36,315 nucleotides of DNA from Nitrospinota bacterium (lineage in GTDB: Bacteria > Nitrospinota_A > UBA7883 > JACRGQ01), in the NCBI GenBank assembly GCA_016217735.1, contig JACRGQ010000017.1:1-36315 (forward strand), given 5' to 3'. Shown here piece by piece: positions 15,598-23,605 of this stretch. Both the position numbers and the translations under genes were made by a program. The notes under the pieces were generated by a model. It was given only the letters and a program-made list of their open reading frames with translations. It did not search any database and was not told the origin of the DNA. The first letter of the stretch is position 1. Each line of letters starts with the position of its first letter.

Positions 15598-17415
15598 TTA
15601 CACGGTAACGCTTTTTGCCACATTCCGCGGCCTGTCCACGTCTTTATTATTGTATAAGGCAACATAATAGATGAAAAGCTGGGCCGGAACAATCGCCAGT
15701 AGCGGCGCCAGGATGTCCGGCGCGCCGGGCAGCGCGATAAAGTCGTCGCAATGCGATTCCACGCCGCTGCCCGCGAAACCGGTGGCAATCAGCCGCGCGC
15801 CGCGCGCCCGCAGCTCATCCATGTCGTTGAGCGTCTCCTGCAACAGCGAGCGGAGGTTGCCGAAGTAGAGGATCGGCGTGTTTTTTTCCACCAGGCTGAT
15901 CGGGCCGTGCTTCATTTCCCCCCCCACCAGCCCTTCGCCGTGGATGCCGGCCACTTCTTTCATTTTAAGTCCGCAGTAGAGGGCTACCGGGTAGTTGAGC
16001 CCCCGTCCGACAAAATAGAAGCTCTTATGGTGCGAAAATTTTTCCGCCAAACGCCGTATCAGCGTCTCATAGGTGACCATCATCTCCATCTGTTCGGGCA
16101 GCTTCGTCAGCGCGTCGATCAGCTTCCGTTGCCCTTCCTCGGGCAAGGCGCCTTTGGCCCGCGCCAGGTGCAGCGCCAGGAGGGCGGTGGCCGCCACATT
16201 GGCCGAAAAGGTTTTGGTGGAGGCGATGGATATTTCCGGCCCCGCCCGGGTGACGAACAGGTCGTCCGCCAGGCGGGCAAGGGCGCTGTCGCCGTTGTTG
16301 GTGATGGCCAGCAAACGCGCTCCCTTTTCCTTGGCCGCTTTCGAGCTTTCGATGGTGTCGTGCGTTTCGCCCGACTGGGAAATCGCCACATAAAGGGTGT
16401 TCTTCTCGATGACCGTCGTGTCGAAACGGTATTCGGAGGAAATCACGCGCGCGGCGGGCACGCCCGCCACCGTTTCGCACAGCCGCTGCCCCAGCATGGC
16501 CGCCACATACGAGGCGCCGCCGCCGCAGAAGACCACCTTTTTGATTTCCTTCCCCGCGCCGCAGGGGAACGCGAAAGCCTCCGGCGCGTATTGCTCCGCT
16601 TTTCCCCGGAAACAGCCGGCGATGGTCTCGCGCACCGCGCGGGGGGATTCCACGATTTCTTTCAGCAGGTAATTGCGGTAGCCCCGCTTTTCGGCCATGA
16701 CCGGATTCCAGGATATTTTTTGCGGCGTCTGCTCCACCTGCCGTCCCTCGAAATTGAGCAGTTGCGCCCCTTCGGGGGTGAGCAGCGCCACTTCGCCATC
16801 CCGCAAAAAGACCATCGTGTCGGTGTATGGGGCAATGGCGGTGGCGTCGGAGGCGGCGAGGTATTCCCCTTTCCCCAGCCCGATCACCATCGGGTTCCCT
16901 TTGCGGACCACCACCAACTGTTCCGGGGAGCGCGCCGAAACGGCGCAGAAGGTAAGCCCCCCCTCCAGCAATTTCAGAACCGCCAGCACCGAATCGATCA
17001 GATCGCCCCGCCAGTGCAGATTGATAAGGTGCGGGAGTATTTCGGTGTCGGTCTCGCTGCGGAAACGTATCCCTTGTTTTTTGAGCTGCCCGCGCAGGGC
17101 CATGGCGTTTTCTATGATGCCGTTATGCACCACCGCCGTGTCCCCCGCCACCTGGGGATGCGCGTTTTTTATGGAGGGCTTGCCGTGCGAAGCCCAGCGG
17201 GTGTGCGCGATTCCCACGTTGCCCGGCAGCGGCTTCGCGCGGAGCTTTTCGGTCAACCCCGCCGGTCTCCCCAGCGTCCGCTTGATGGCAAGTTTTCCGC
17301 CGCTGATGAGCGCGATGCCGCTGCTGTCGTACCCGCGGTATTCCAGCCGGGTGATCGCATCCAGCAATATGTCCTGCGCGTTGCGGGGGCCGATGTAGCC
17401 GGCAAGCCCGCTCAT
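15598..17415 (-). CDS. GlmS paralogue with Ser in place of the catalytic Cys
   Basis: A full-length GlmS homologue (605 residues) with glutaminase and two SIS domains. The protein begins MSGLAGYIG, where the family has MCGI.G; the codon is AGC, so the Ntn nucleophile is Ser. The rest of the glutamine pocket is kept: HTRWASHG, HNGIIEN and SETDTEIL. The isomerase half looks normal, with SQSGETHDT, KMKE, GGEMKHGP and AKSVTV, though GASY replaces GTSY. Cys-to-Ser changes abolish glutaminase activity in characterised GlmS and PurF, so the protein may be ammonia-dependent, partner-dependent or regulatory; Ser can serve as nucleophile in other Ntn hydrolases. It starts in the ATGA overlap with the uridylyltransferase stop. 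No upstream in-frame Cys start is visible. Confidence 0.9.
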   Translation of the reverse strand: MSGLAGYIGPRNAQDILLDAITRLEYRGYDSSGIALISGGKLAIKRTLGRPAGLTEKLRAKPLPGNVGIAHTRWASHGKPSIKNAHPQVAGDTAVVHNGIIENAMALRGQLKKQGIRFRSETDTEILPHLINLHWRGDLIDSVLAVLKLLEGGLTFCAVSARSPEQLVVVRKGNPMVIGLGKGEYLAASDATAIAPYTDTMVFLRDGEVALLTPEGAQLLNFEGRQVEQTPQKISWNPVMAEKRGYRNYLLKEIVESPRAVRETIAGCFRGKAEQYAPEAFAFPCGAGKEIKKVVFCGGGASYVAAMLGQRLCETVAGVPAARVISSEYRFDTTVIEKNTLYVAISQSGETHDTIESSKAAKEKGARLLAITNNGDSALARLADDLFVTRAGPEISIASTKTFSANVAATALLALHLARAKGALPEEGQRKLIDALTKLPEQMEMMVTYETLIRRLAEKFSHHKSFYFVGRGLNYPVALYCGLKMKEVAGIHGEGLVGGEMKHGPISLVEKNTPILYFGNLRSLLQETLNDMDELRARGARLIATGFAGSGVESHCDDFIALPGAPDILAPLLAIVPAQLFIYYVALYNNKDVDRPRNVAKSVTV

Positions 17416-18158
17416 GCGCGGACGCCCGCGGCGCGGGCGCGGTTAAGCGCCGCCAGTTCGTCAACGGTGTTGACGCCGGCGATCTCGCCGATGTCCGGCA
17501 GTTTCAGCGCCGCGACTTTCTTCCCCTGGGCCAGCGCGATTTTCACCACGTCGGTCAGGTAGTATTCCTTTTGGTCGTTTGCGGGACGTATCTGTTCCAG
17601 CGCGCTCCAGAGAAAGGGGGCGTCGAAAACGTAGATGCCGCCGTTGATCTCGGTGATCCCCTTTTGCGCGGGGGAGGCATCCCGCTCTTCCACAATGGCG
17701 CTCACCGCGCCGCCGGCATCCCGGACCACCCGCCCATAACCGGCGGGATTTTGACATTCGGCGCTCAACAGCGTCACCGCCGCGCCGCTCTCCACCGCCA
17801 GCGCCAGCAGGCGGCGCACCGTGGCGGCCCGCACCTGCGGCACATCGCCGGAGAGCACCACCACCTTGCCGCCAAAACCGGCCAGCGCCGCGCGGGCCTG
17901 CATCGCGGCATGGGCGGTGCCAAGCTGTTCGCGCTGTATGGCGAAGAGTGTGCCGGTTCCGGCCAAAGCTTCCCGCACCATCTCCGCCTTATAGCCGACC
18001 ACCGCCACGATGGTATCGGCGATTTCCCGCGCGGTGCGCGCCACATGCGCCACCAGCGGTTCGCCCGCGAAGGGGTGCAGCACCTTCGGCAGATCGCTTT
18101 TCATGCGGGTTCCCTTGCCGGCCGCGAGGATGATGACCGCCACGCCCTGTTTGTCCAT
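17412..18158 (-). CDS. GlmU-type N-acetylglucosamine-1-phosphate uridylyltransferase domain, stand-alone
   Basis: The 248-residue protein matches only the N-terminal pyrophosphorylase half of bacterial GlmU. It has LAAGKGTRMKSDLPKVLH (nucleotide loop with the conserved Arg), REQLGTAHA, VLSGDVP (metal Asp), PAGYGRVVRD and EINGGIYVF. The C-terminal beta-helix acetyltransferase half is absent; the gene ends soon after NTVDELAALNRA. It should form UDP-sugar from UTP and the sugar-1-phosphate. The beta-helix function may be supplied by the two hexapeptide proteins downstream. The open frame extends to 18260, but the ATG at 18158 fits homology, with a GGAAAA-like site before it. It is the first gene of the leftward amino-sugar cluster; its promoter region holds a MITE-like element. 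Confidence 0.9.
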   Translation of the reverse strand: MDKQGVAVIILAAGKGTRMKSDLPKVLHPFAGEPLVAHVARTAREIADTIVAVVGYKAEMVREALAGTGTLFAIQREQLGTAHAAMQARAALAGFGGKVVVLSGDVPQVRAATVRRLLALAVESGAAVTLLSAECQNPAGYGRVVRDAGGAVSAIVEERDASPAQKGITEINGGIYVFDAPFLWSALEQIRPANDQKEYYLTDVVKIALAQGKKVAALKLPDIGEIAGVNTVDELAALNRARAAGVRA

Positions 18159-18204
18159 GGGGCAATTTTCCAGTAAAGCGCCGCGTAAAGCAATCGCGAT
18201 ATTC

Positions 18205-18336
18205 AGTAGTGCATCAGTTTGAGATTGCCGCGGCCATCTTCGATGGCCTCGCAATGACAAATAACTGTCATTGCGAGTGTTAACGAAGCAATCTCATGCT
18301 CCATGCAAACATTAATTTCAAACTGAACCACTACCG
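18205..18336. mobile_element. MITE-like nested palindromic element
   Basis: A 132-bp non-coding element is bounded by imperfect terminal inverted repeats. GTAGTG..TCAGTTTGA (18206-18222) pairs with TCAAACTGA..CACTAC (18318-18334). Inside them GAGATTGC (18221-18228) faces GCAATCTC (18288-18295), and CTCGCAATGACA (18248-18259) faces TGTCATTGCGAG (18266-18277). The left arm holds its own perfect hairpin, GGCCATC-TTC-GATGGCC (18232-18248). A 7-bp direct repeat GATATTC occurs at 18198-18204 and 18337-18343, consistent with a target duplication. No open frame is present, so it would be mobilised in trans. It fills most of the divergent gap between the glmU-like gene and the broken hydrolase. Confidence 0.6.
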
Positions 18337-18386
18337 GATATTCCCGGCGGTTGGGGCGGAAGGGCGGTGTTTGGTATAGTTGTCAG

Positions 18387-19221
18387 ATGCGGATACGGGT
18401 AACCACGCTGGGGGCGGGGGTGATGCTGGGGTTGGCGCTGCTCCTTGCTGTGGGGCGGTGGCATGAGGCAACCTCGCTTCTCCACCCCGCGCGGGGCGAT
18501 GTCAGCGTCCCCGCCGACTACAATCCCAAACCGCGCGACGTGTTCATCGATACCGGCCGCGGGGTAATCCACGGCTGGTTTTTCGCGGTGGATCAGAACG
18601 CCCCCACGCTTCTTTACATCCACGGCAACGCCGATACCATCGCCAAGCGGCTGCCGGTCATCAAGGGGTATATCGGCCTCGGACTCAACGTTTTCATCTA
18701 CGACCCGCACGGGTTCGGCAAGAGCGAAGGGGGGGGCAACCGGTTCAATTTCGTGTCGGACGCTTTCGCCGCCTACCATTTATCTTACGGAGCGGATGCG
18801 GCTGCGCCCGCGCGGCATCATCCTGCTGGGGCAGTCGCTGGGAGGCGTACCGGCCCTGCGGCTGGCCAACAGCGAGGCGGTGGGGGGGCTGATCCTCGAA
18901 GGGACGTTCACGAGCATTCGGCAGATGGCACGGGACATGTATCCCGCGTTGCCGGTATGGCTGCTGGCCTCCGCCGATTTTGATAACGAGCGGGAGATCC
19001 GCCGGCTAAAAACCCCGCTGCTGGTTATCAACGGCTCGGCGGATATGGTGATCGCGCCCTACCATTCGCAGCGGCTGTTTGACCTTGCGCCGGAGCCGCG
19101 CGAATACGTCCGCATTGACGGGGCGGGACATACCACGATGTTTGAAATCGCGCCGGAGACGTACTACGGCGCGATTGCCCGCTTCATTCGCCAGGCGCCG
19201 GGGACGCGGCTGGCTCTTTAA
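18387..19221 (+). pseudogene. Alpha/beta hydrolase (Bem46-like) interrupted by a frameshift near 18780
   Basis: Two frames together encode one hydrolase. The first part (from ATG 18387) has an N-terminal membrane anchor, the oxyanion segment YIHGNADT and YDPHGFGKSEG. The second part, in the next frame from about 18781, has the nucleophile elbow GQSLGG, the acid in NGSADMVI and the His in DGAGHTTM. Removing one T from the TTT run at 18779-18781 would join them as AAYHYLTERMRL, giving about 277 residues, the normal size for this family. So either a one-base insertion has broken the gene or the base is a sequencing error in a homopolymer. Substrate unknown. The 3' end overlaps the convergent antiporter gene by 38 bp. 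Confidence 0.82.
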
Positions 19222-21187
19222 GCTGCGTGGCGGCGCTTTTGAGTTGTACCGGGTTCCCGACGATGTAAACGATGTCTCGTTCAAGCAGCGCGAAATCGGC
19301 CGGCGGATTGGTGTTCAGTCCCCTTTGCCGTTGCACCGCCAGCACGGTGGCTCCGGTAAGGGCGCGCAGGTTCACCTCGGACAGTTTCTTTCCCGCCACT
19401 TTTGCCCCCGCCGGGATATCCACGGTCTGCATCCCCATTTTGTTGGCGAGAAGACCGCCGAGCGGGTTGTCCCAGCCCGTCTTCGCCGGCATGGAGCGAA
19501 GCATTTGATATTTTCCTTCGCGTACCGTGTTGACGTGTTCCATGATGATGTTGAATGGCACGTTGTAAACCTGAAGCACGTGGGAGAAAATCTCGATGCT
19601 GGTCTCGAACTCTTCGGGGATAACCTCGTTGGCCCCCAGCGCGGTGAGCGGCTCGATCTCGCGCACATAGCGGGTGCGGACGATGATGTGCAGGCGCGGA
19701 TTAAGCCGGCGTGCCGCGCTCACCACCCGCCGCTCCACCGCCGCGTCCGAGATGGCCACCACCAGCACCCGCGCCTTGTCCAGCGAGACGTGCTTGAGCA
19801 CATGATCGTGCGTGGCGTCGCCGAAGTGGATGGGTTCGCCCAGCTTCATCTGCTCCCGCACGGTGGCGGGGTTGAGTTCCAGGATGTTATACCGCACGCC
19901 GGACGCGCGCAACACATGGACCAGATGCTGCCCGTTGAGGCCGAAACCGACGACGATGACGTGGTCGCGGATCGGGCCGTAGCTTCTGCCGGATTCGGTG
20001 ACGCGCGGCTCGCGCCGCCGCGGCAGGTGGCGCAGAACAGCGGCGGCCACCCCGGGCGCAACGGCCATCATGAAGGGGGTGGCGGCCATGGTAATGACCG
20101 CGGCGGCCAAAAATGCCTGGTAGAACGATCCCATATCAATACCGGCGCCGATCCCCGATTTCGCCAGCACGAAGGAAAACTCCCCGATTTGCGCCAGAGC
20201 CAGGCCGGTGACGATGGAAAAGCGCAGCGGCTGGCCAAGCAGCGCTCCCGGAAGCGCGGCGGCGGGAATCTTGATAAGGATGATTCCGGCGGTGACCGCC
20301 AGCACAAACGGCAAGTGGTCAAAGGCGTAGCGAACGTCCAGCAGCATGCCGATGGAGACGAAGAAAAGCGCGTTCAGGATGTCGCGGAACGGCAGGATTT
20401 CCGCCACCACCTGATGTGAGTATTCCGAATCGGAAATCATCATCCCGGCGAGGAATGCCCCCAGCGCCAGCGACAGCCCCGCCTCGAACGTGAGGTAGGC
20501 GGTGCCGAGGCACATCAGCAGTATCACCATGATGAAGAGCTCGCGGTTGCGGGTGCTTAAGGTGTGGAACAGCAGGTGCGGCACCACCCAGCGGGCGGCG
20601 GCCAGCACCGCCGCCACCAGCAACACCGCTTTAAACACCAATGGCAACAGGGCGGGGGCCGCCGCGTCGTTGCCGGCCAGAAAAGGAATCAGCAGCATCA
20701 TCGGCACGGCGCAGAGATCCTGGAAAATCAGGATGCCGGTGATGTTTTGCCCCTGCTGGGTATTCACCTCCGCGTGGTCAGTCAGCACCTTCAGCACCAC
20801 GGCGGTGGAGGAGAGCGCAATGAGGAAGCCGATGAAGACCGCCTTTCCCGCGTCGCCTATGGCGAGGTACGCCACTCCCGCCACGGCCAGAACGGTCAGC
20901 CCAACCTGGACGAAACCGCCCACCAGCACCATTTTCTTCATCCGGTACATTTTAGTCATGGAGAATTCGAGGCCGACGGTGAACAGCAGCAACACCACGC
21001 CGATCTCGGCCAGGGTTTCCACCGTCGATTGATCCTGCACCAGCGAAAGGCCGTGCGGACCCAGCGCCACGCCCGAAACGAGGAATCCGACGATGGCCGG
21101 TATTTTTATTTTATCGAACACGAAGACGACGACGGCCGACCATCCGAAGATGAGCAGCAGGTCGCGGAGAAATTCCACCTGATCCAT
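19184..21187 (-). CDS. KefB-like monovalent cation:proton antiporter with RCK domains
   Basis: This 667-residue inner-membrane protein has an N-terminal Na+/H+ exchanger fold of roughly 12 helices (about 1-390), with LSSTAVVLKVL and LALAQIGEFSFVLAKSG as typical CPA2 segments. A cytoplasmic TrkA_N/RCK nucleotide-binding domain starts at about 406 (RDHVIVVGFGLNGQHLV), and a TrkA_C domain lies at about 560-650. Such proteins export K+ (or Na+) in exchange for protons under nucleotide or glutathione control. The frame is open to 21298, but the ATG at 21187 fits homology and shares one base with the GHMP-kinase stop (TGATG). The 3' end runs antisense into the last 38 bp of the hydrolase. Confidence 0.93.
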   Translation of the reverse strand: MDQVEFLRDLLLIFGWSAVVVFVFDKIKIPAIVGFLVSGVALGPHGLSLVQDQSTVETLAEIGVVLLLFTVGLEFSMTKMYRMKKMVLVGGFVQVGLTVLAVAGVAYLAIGDAGKAVFIGFLIALSSTAVVLKVLTDHAEVNTQQGQNITGILIFQDLCAVPMMLLIPFLAGNDAAAPALLPLVFKAVLLVAAVLAAARWVVPHLLFHTLSTRNRELFIMVILLMCLGTAYLTFEAGLSLALGAFLAGMMISDSEYSHQVVAEILPFRDILNALFFVSIGMLLDVRYAFDHLPFVLAVTAGIILIKIPAAALPGALLGQPLRFSIVTGLALAQIGEFSFVLAKSGIGAGIDMGSFYQAFLAAAVITMAATPFMMAVAPGVAAAVLRHLPRRREPRVTESGRSYGPIRDHVIVVGFGLNGQHLVHVLRASGVRYNILELNPATVREQMKLGEPIHFGDATHDHVLKHVSLDKARVLVVAISDAAVERRVVSAARRLNPRLHIIVRTRYVREIEPLTALGANEVIPEEFETSIEIFSHVLQVYNVPFNIIMEHVNTVREGKYQMLRSMPAKTGWDNPLGGLLANKMGMQTVDIPAGAKVAGKKLSEVNLRALTGATVLAVQRQRGLNTNPPADFALLERDIVYIVGNPVQLKSAATQLKEPAASPAPGE

Positions 21188-22173
21188 CAGCCGCCGCGGG
21201 CCACCTTCAGTTGCGGGGCGCCCACCGTGAAATCCAGGACGCGCATTCCCGTTTTGGCCATTGCCGCGGCGATAACCGGCTTTTTCTCCGGCGCGCACCA
21301 GACGATAAAGCAGCCCCCTCCGCCCGCGCCGCAGACCTTCGGGTGGCCGCCGTTTTTTTTCGCGATGGCGAAGGCGCGCCGGAGTTTCGGGGTGATGATT
21401 CCTTTGCCGAGTTTTTCCCGCATGGCGCTCTCAACGTCGATCAGCTTGCCGATGCGGTCGTAAAGTCCTTCCAGCAGCATGGCGGAAAGCTCCAGCGAGT
21501 TTTTGGCGATGGCGGTGAAGGCGGCGCGGGTGACGGCGTTGTGTTCCACCGCTTTTTTAAGCATCAGCCAGTTGGGCACGCCGGAGACGCGCGATTGCCC
21601 GGAATAGACCAGCACCACCCGCCGTTCCAGTTCGGCGGCGGGGACATCCAGCCGTTCGTATGTCTGTTTTTCGTGGAGATTGAGCACTCCGTTCACGCCG
21701 CCGGAGAGCGCCGCAACGTAGTCCTGCACGCCCGTGGGAATGCCGAGGTGGCGCGCTTCGATGTTCTTTGCCGCATCCAGCAGATCGCCATCGGCCATTT
21801 TCAGGTCATTGATCTTCGCCAGCGTTTTCAGGAAGGCGATGAGCAGCGCGGATGAGCCCCCCAGCCCCGCGCCGGCGGGGGAGAGGCAGTCCGCTTCGAA
21901 ATGCCATCCTTCGGCGGGAATGAAATCGAGCGCGCGGTGAAAGAGCGTCTTCTTTTTTTCCGGCGTGGCGGGATCGTAGGTGATGACCGTCCCCAGATGC
22001 GGCGCGTGGATAACCGTTCCCTTTTTCCCGCTTTTTGCGGCGGTGACCGTTGCGTAGAGGCTGGTTGCCGCGTTAACCGATATCGCCGGGGCGAACATTA
22101 CCGAAAGCGGCCAGATGTCCAGTGTGCCGCCGCACAGGTCGATGCGGGTGGGGGCTTTTGCCGTGATTTTCAT
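21187..22173 (-). CDS. GHMP family small-molecule kinase
   Basis: This 328-residue protein shows the three GHMP blocks. The N-terminal substrate motif is APTRIDLCGGTLDIWPL, the ATP loop is SPAGAGLGGSSALL, and the C-terminal block is GAGGGGCFIVW. Relatives phosphorylate sugars such as heptose-7-phosphate, fucose or galactose; the CGGTLD pattern resembles sugar-kinase types rather than mevalonate or homoserine kinases, but the substrate cannot be fixed. The start at ATG 22173 follows GGAGGAAAT; an earlier in-frame ATG (22242) lacks such a site and homology. It is coupled to the antiporter downstream and divergent from the RCC1 gene. Confidence 0.88.
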   Translation of the reverse strand: MKITAKAPTRIDLCGGTLDIWPLSVMFAPAISVNAATSLYATVTAAKSGKKGTVIHAPHLGTVITYDPATPEKKKTLFHRALDFIPAEGWHFEADCLSPAGAGLGGSSALLIAFLKTLAKINDLKMADGDLLDAAKNIEARHLGIPTGVQDYVAALSGGVNGVLNLHEKQTYERLDVPAAELERRVVLVYSGQSRVSGVPNWLMLKKAVEHNAVTRAAFTAIAKNSLELSAMLLEGLYDRIGKLIDVESAMREKLGKGIITPKLRRAFAIAKKNGGHPKVCGAGGGGCFIVWCAPEKKPVIAAAMAKTGMRVLDFTVGAPQLKVARGG

Positions 22174-22317
22174 ATTTCCTCCGTTGCCGGCGGCGTGATG
22201 CCGCACGGTTATCCAAGCCGGTATATTACCATCCCGGCGCATACCGGCGGGAGGGCCGTTGTGATATTATTCCGGCAGGTGCCAACGGCGGTTAGACAAA
22301 TGTGGGAGGAATCGATA

Positions 22318-23475
22318 ATGGGTGTCAGGACGCGGGGATATGTGGCCGTGGTTTTTACGGCGGCGGCAATGGTTTCGTCTTTTGTCCATGCGGCCGGCCC
22401 GCAGGCGGCGGATAACCTCAAAATCTGCTTTGGGGAGAAGCACGCGGCCATGCTGAAGCCCGACGGCACGGTTGCGACATGGGGGCAGAACGACATGGGA
22501 CAACTGGGGACGGGAACCAACACCCCCAGCACCGTGCCGGTAAAAGTGGTAAATCTTGCAAACGTCACGGCGATAGCGTGCGGCGCCAGCTTTACCCTGG
22601 CGCTCAGGAACGATGGCACCGTGATGGGATGGGGACAAAATCTGATGGGGCAGTTGGGCAACCGCACCAAGGTGAATACGCCTTTTCCGGTGCAGACGCT
22701 GGATATTACCGATGTGGAACAGATCGCCGCGGGGAAGGCGCACGCCGTGGCGCTGTTGAAAAGCGGCATGGTCATGGGATGGGGTTCCAATATTTACGGG
22801 CAGGTGGGCGACGGCGCGCAGAAACCGACCCTTTCGCCCGTGCGGCTTTTCGGCGACCTCAAAGGGATACAGATGATTTCCGCGCGCGGCGACCACACCC
22901 TCGCCCTTGCCGCCGACGGCACGGTTTGGTCATGGGGCCTCAACAAGTCGGGCCAGTTGGGGAGCGGGATAAAGAGCGATATCGCCTTGCCGTCCCAGGT
23001 CATCGGGCTGTTCAACGTGTATGCGGCCAAGGCGGGCAACCAGCACTCCGTTGCGGTGAAGGAGGACGGCACCGTCTGGGCCTGGGGGCTGGATAACAAT
23101 GGCCAGACCGGTATCGGCGTCGGCGGCGCGTGGGGTACCGGCATCACGTTGCCGGCGCCGGTGTTTTACCTTAAAGACGTGACGGCGATTTTTACCTGCG
23201 GCAACTCGACATTCGCGCAGCGGAAAGACTGGACGGTCTGGGCGTGGGGGAACAATTCCGCGGGCCAGCTTTGCCTCGGCTCCAAGACCGACGTTCCGTG
23301 GCCGCTGCAGGTGAACGCCGCAACGGGGGTTCAGTCGGTCATCTGTTCAGAGGCGCAAACCATCCTCGTGAAGAACGATGGAACAATGTTCGCATGTGGC
23401 GATAACAGCACCGGTCTTCTGGGAGACAAGATAAAAGGGCAGAGTTCCATCCCCGTGAAACTGACGCTGGAGTGA
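22318..23475 (+). CDS. Secreted RCC1-repeat beta-propeller protein
   Basis: The 385-residue protein begins with a signal peptide (basic MGVRTRGY, hydrophobic stretch, probable cut after VHA). Seven RCC1-like repeats follow, each with a DGTVxxWGxNxxGQLG core; the sixth and seventh are diverged (DWTVWAWGNN, DGTMFACGDN). Seven repeats would close a single seven-bladed propeller. A GGGAGGA site lies 8 bases before ATG 22318, settling the start although the frame is open from 21901. Bacterial RCC1 proteins are usually exported or surface-located binding proteins of unknown partner. It is a single gene, with panB convergent downstream. Confidence 0.9.
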   Translation: MGVRTRGYVAVVFTAAAMVSSFVHAAGPQAADNLKICFGEKHAAMLKPDGTVATWGQNDMGQLGTGTNTPSTVPVKVVNLANVTAIACGASFTLALRNDGTVMGWGQNLMGQLGNRTKVNTPFPVQTLDITDVEQIAAGKAHAVALLKSGMVMGWGSNIYGQVGDGAQKPTLSPVRLFGDLKGIQMISARGDHTLALAADGTVWSWGLNKSGQLGSGIKSDIALPSQVIGLFNVYAAKAGNQHSVAVKEDGTVWAWGLDNNGQTGIGVGGAWGTGITLPAPVFYLKDVTAIFTCGNSTFAQRKDWTVWAWGNNSAGQLCLGSKTDVPWPLQVNAATGVQSVICSEAQTILVKNDGTMFACGDNSTGLLGDKIKGQSSIPVKLTLE

Positions 23476-23499
23476 CCCGCGCCGGTTCCCGGCGAAAAT

Positions 23500-23530
23500 A
23501 AAAAAACCCGCGGGCGGCCGCCGCCCGCGG
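23500..23530 (-). terminator. Strong intrinsic terminator of the panB operon
   Basis: CCGCGGGCG (23508-23516) and CGCCCGCGG (23522-23530) form a 9-bp G+C stem with a 5-base loop. Seven A residues at 23500-23506 give a T-tract on the minus strand just after the hairpin. The orientation therefore ends the leftward panB transcript, 76 bp beyond its stop. Confidence 0.85.
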
Positions 23531-23605
23531 ACCGTCAATGGCGGTCAGGGGCCGGCGTTGCGCATCGTGGCCTCCTCCTGTTGCGGTCGAATCCGCATAC
23601 GCGGT

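Noticed and set aside
15751-17562. A 603-codon open frame on the plus strand
   Set aside because: It is antisense to the Ser-type GlmS paralogue and has no recognisable domain; composition is that of a shadow frame.
19184-19221. The 38-bp overlap of hydrolase and antiporter 3' ends as evidence of a misassembly
   Set aside because: Both C-termini are plausible in length, and small convergent overlaps are common in compact genomes.
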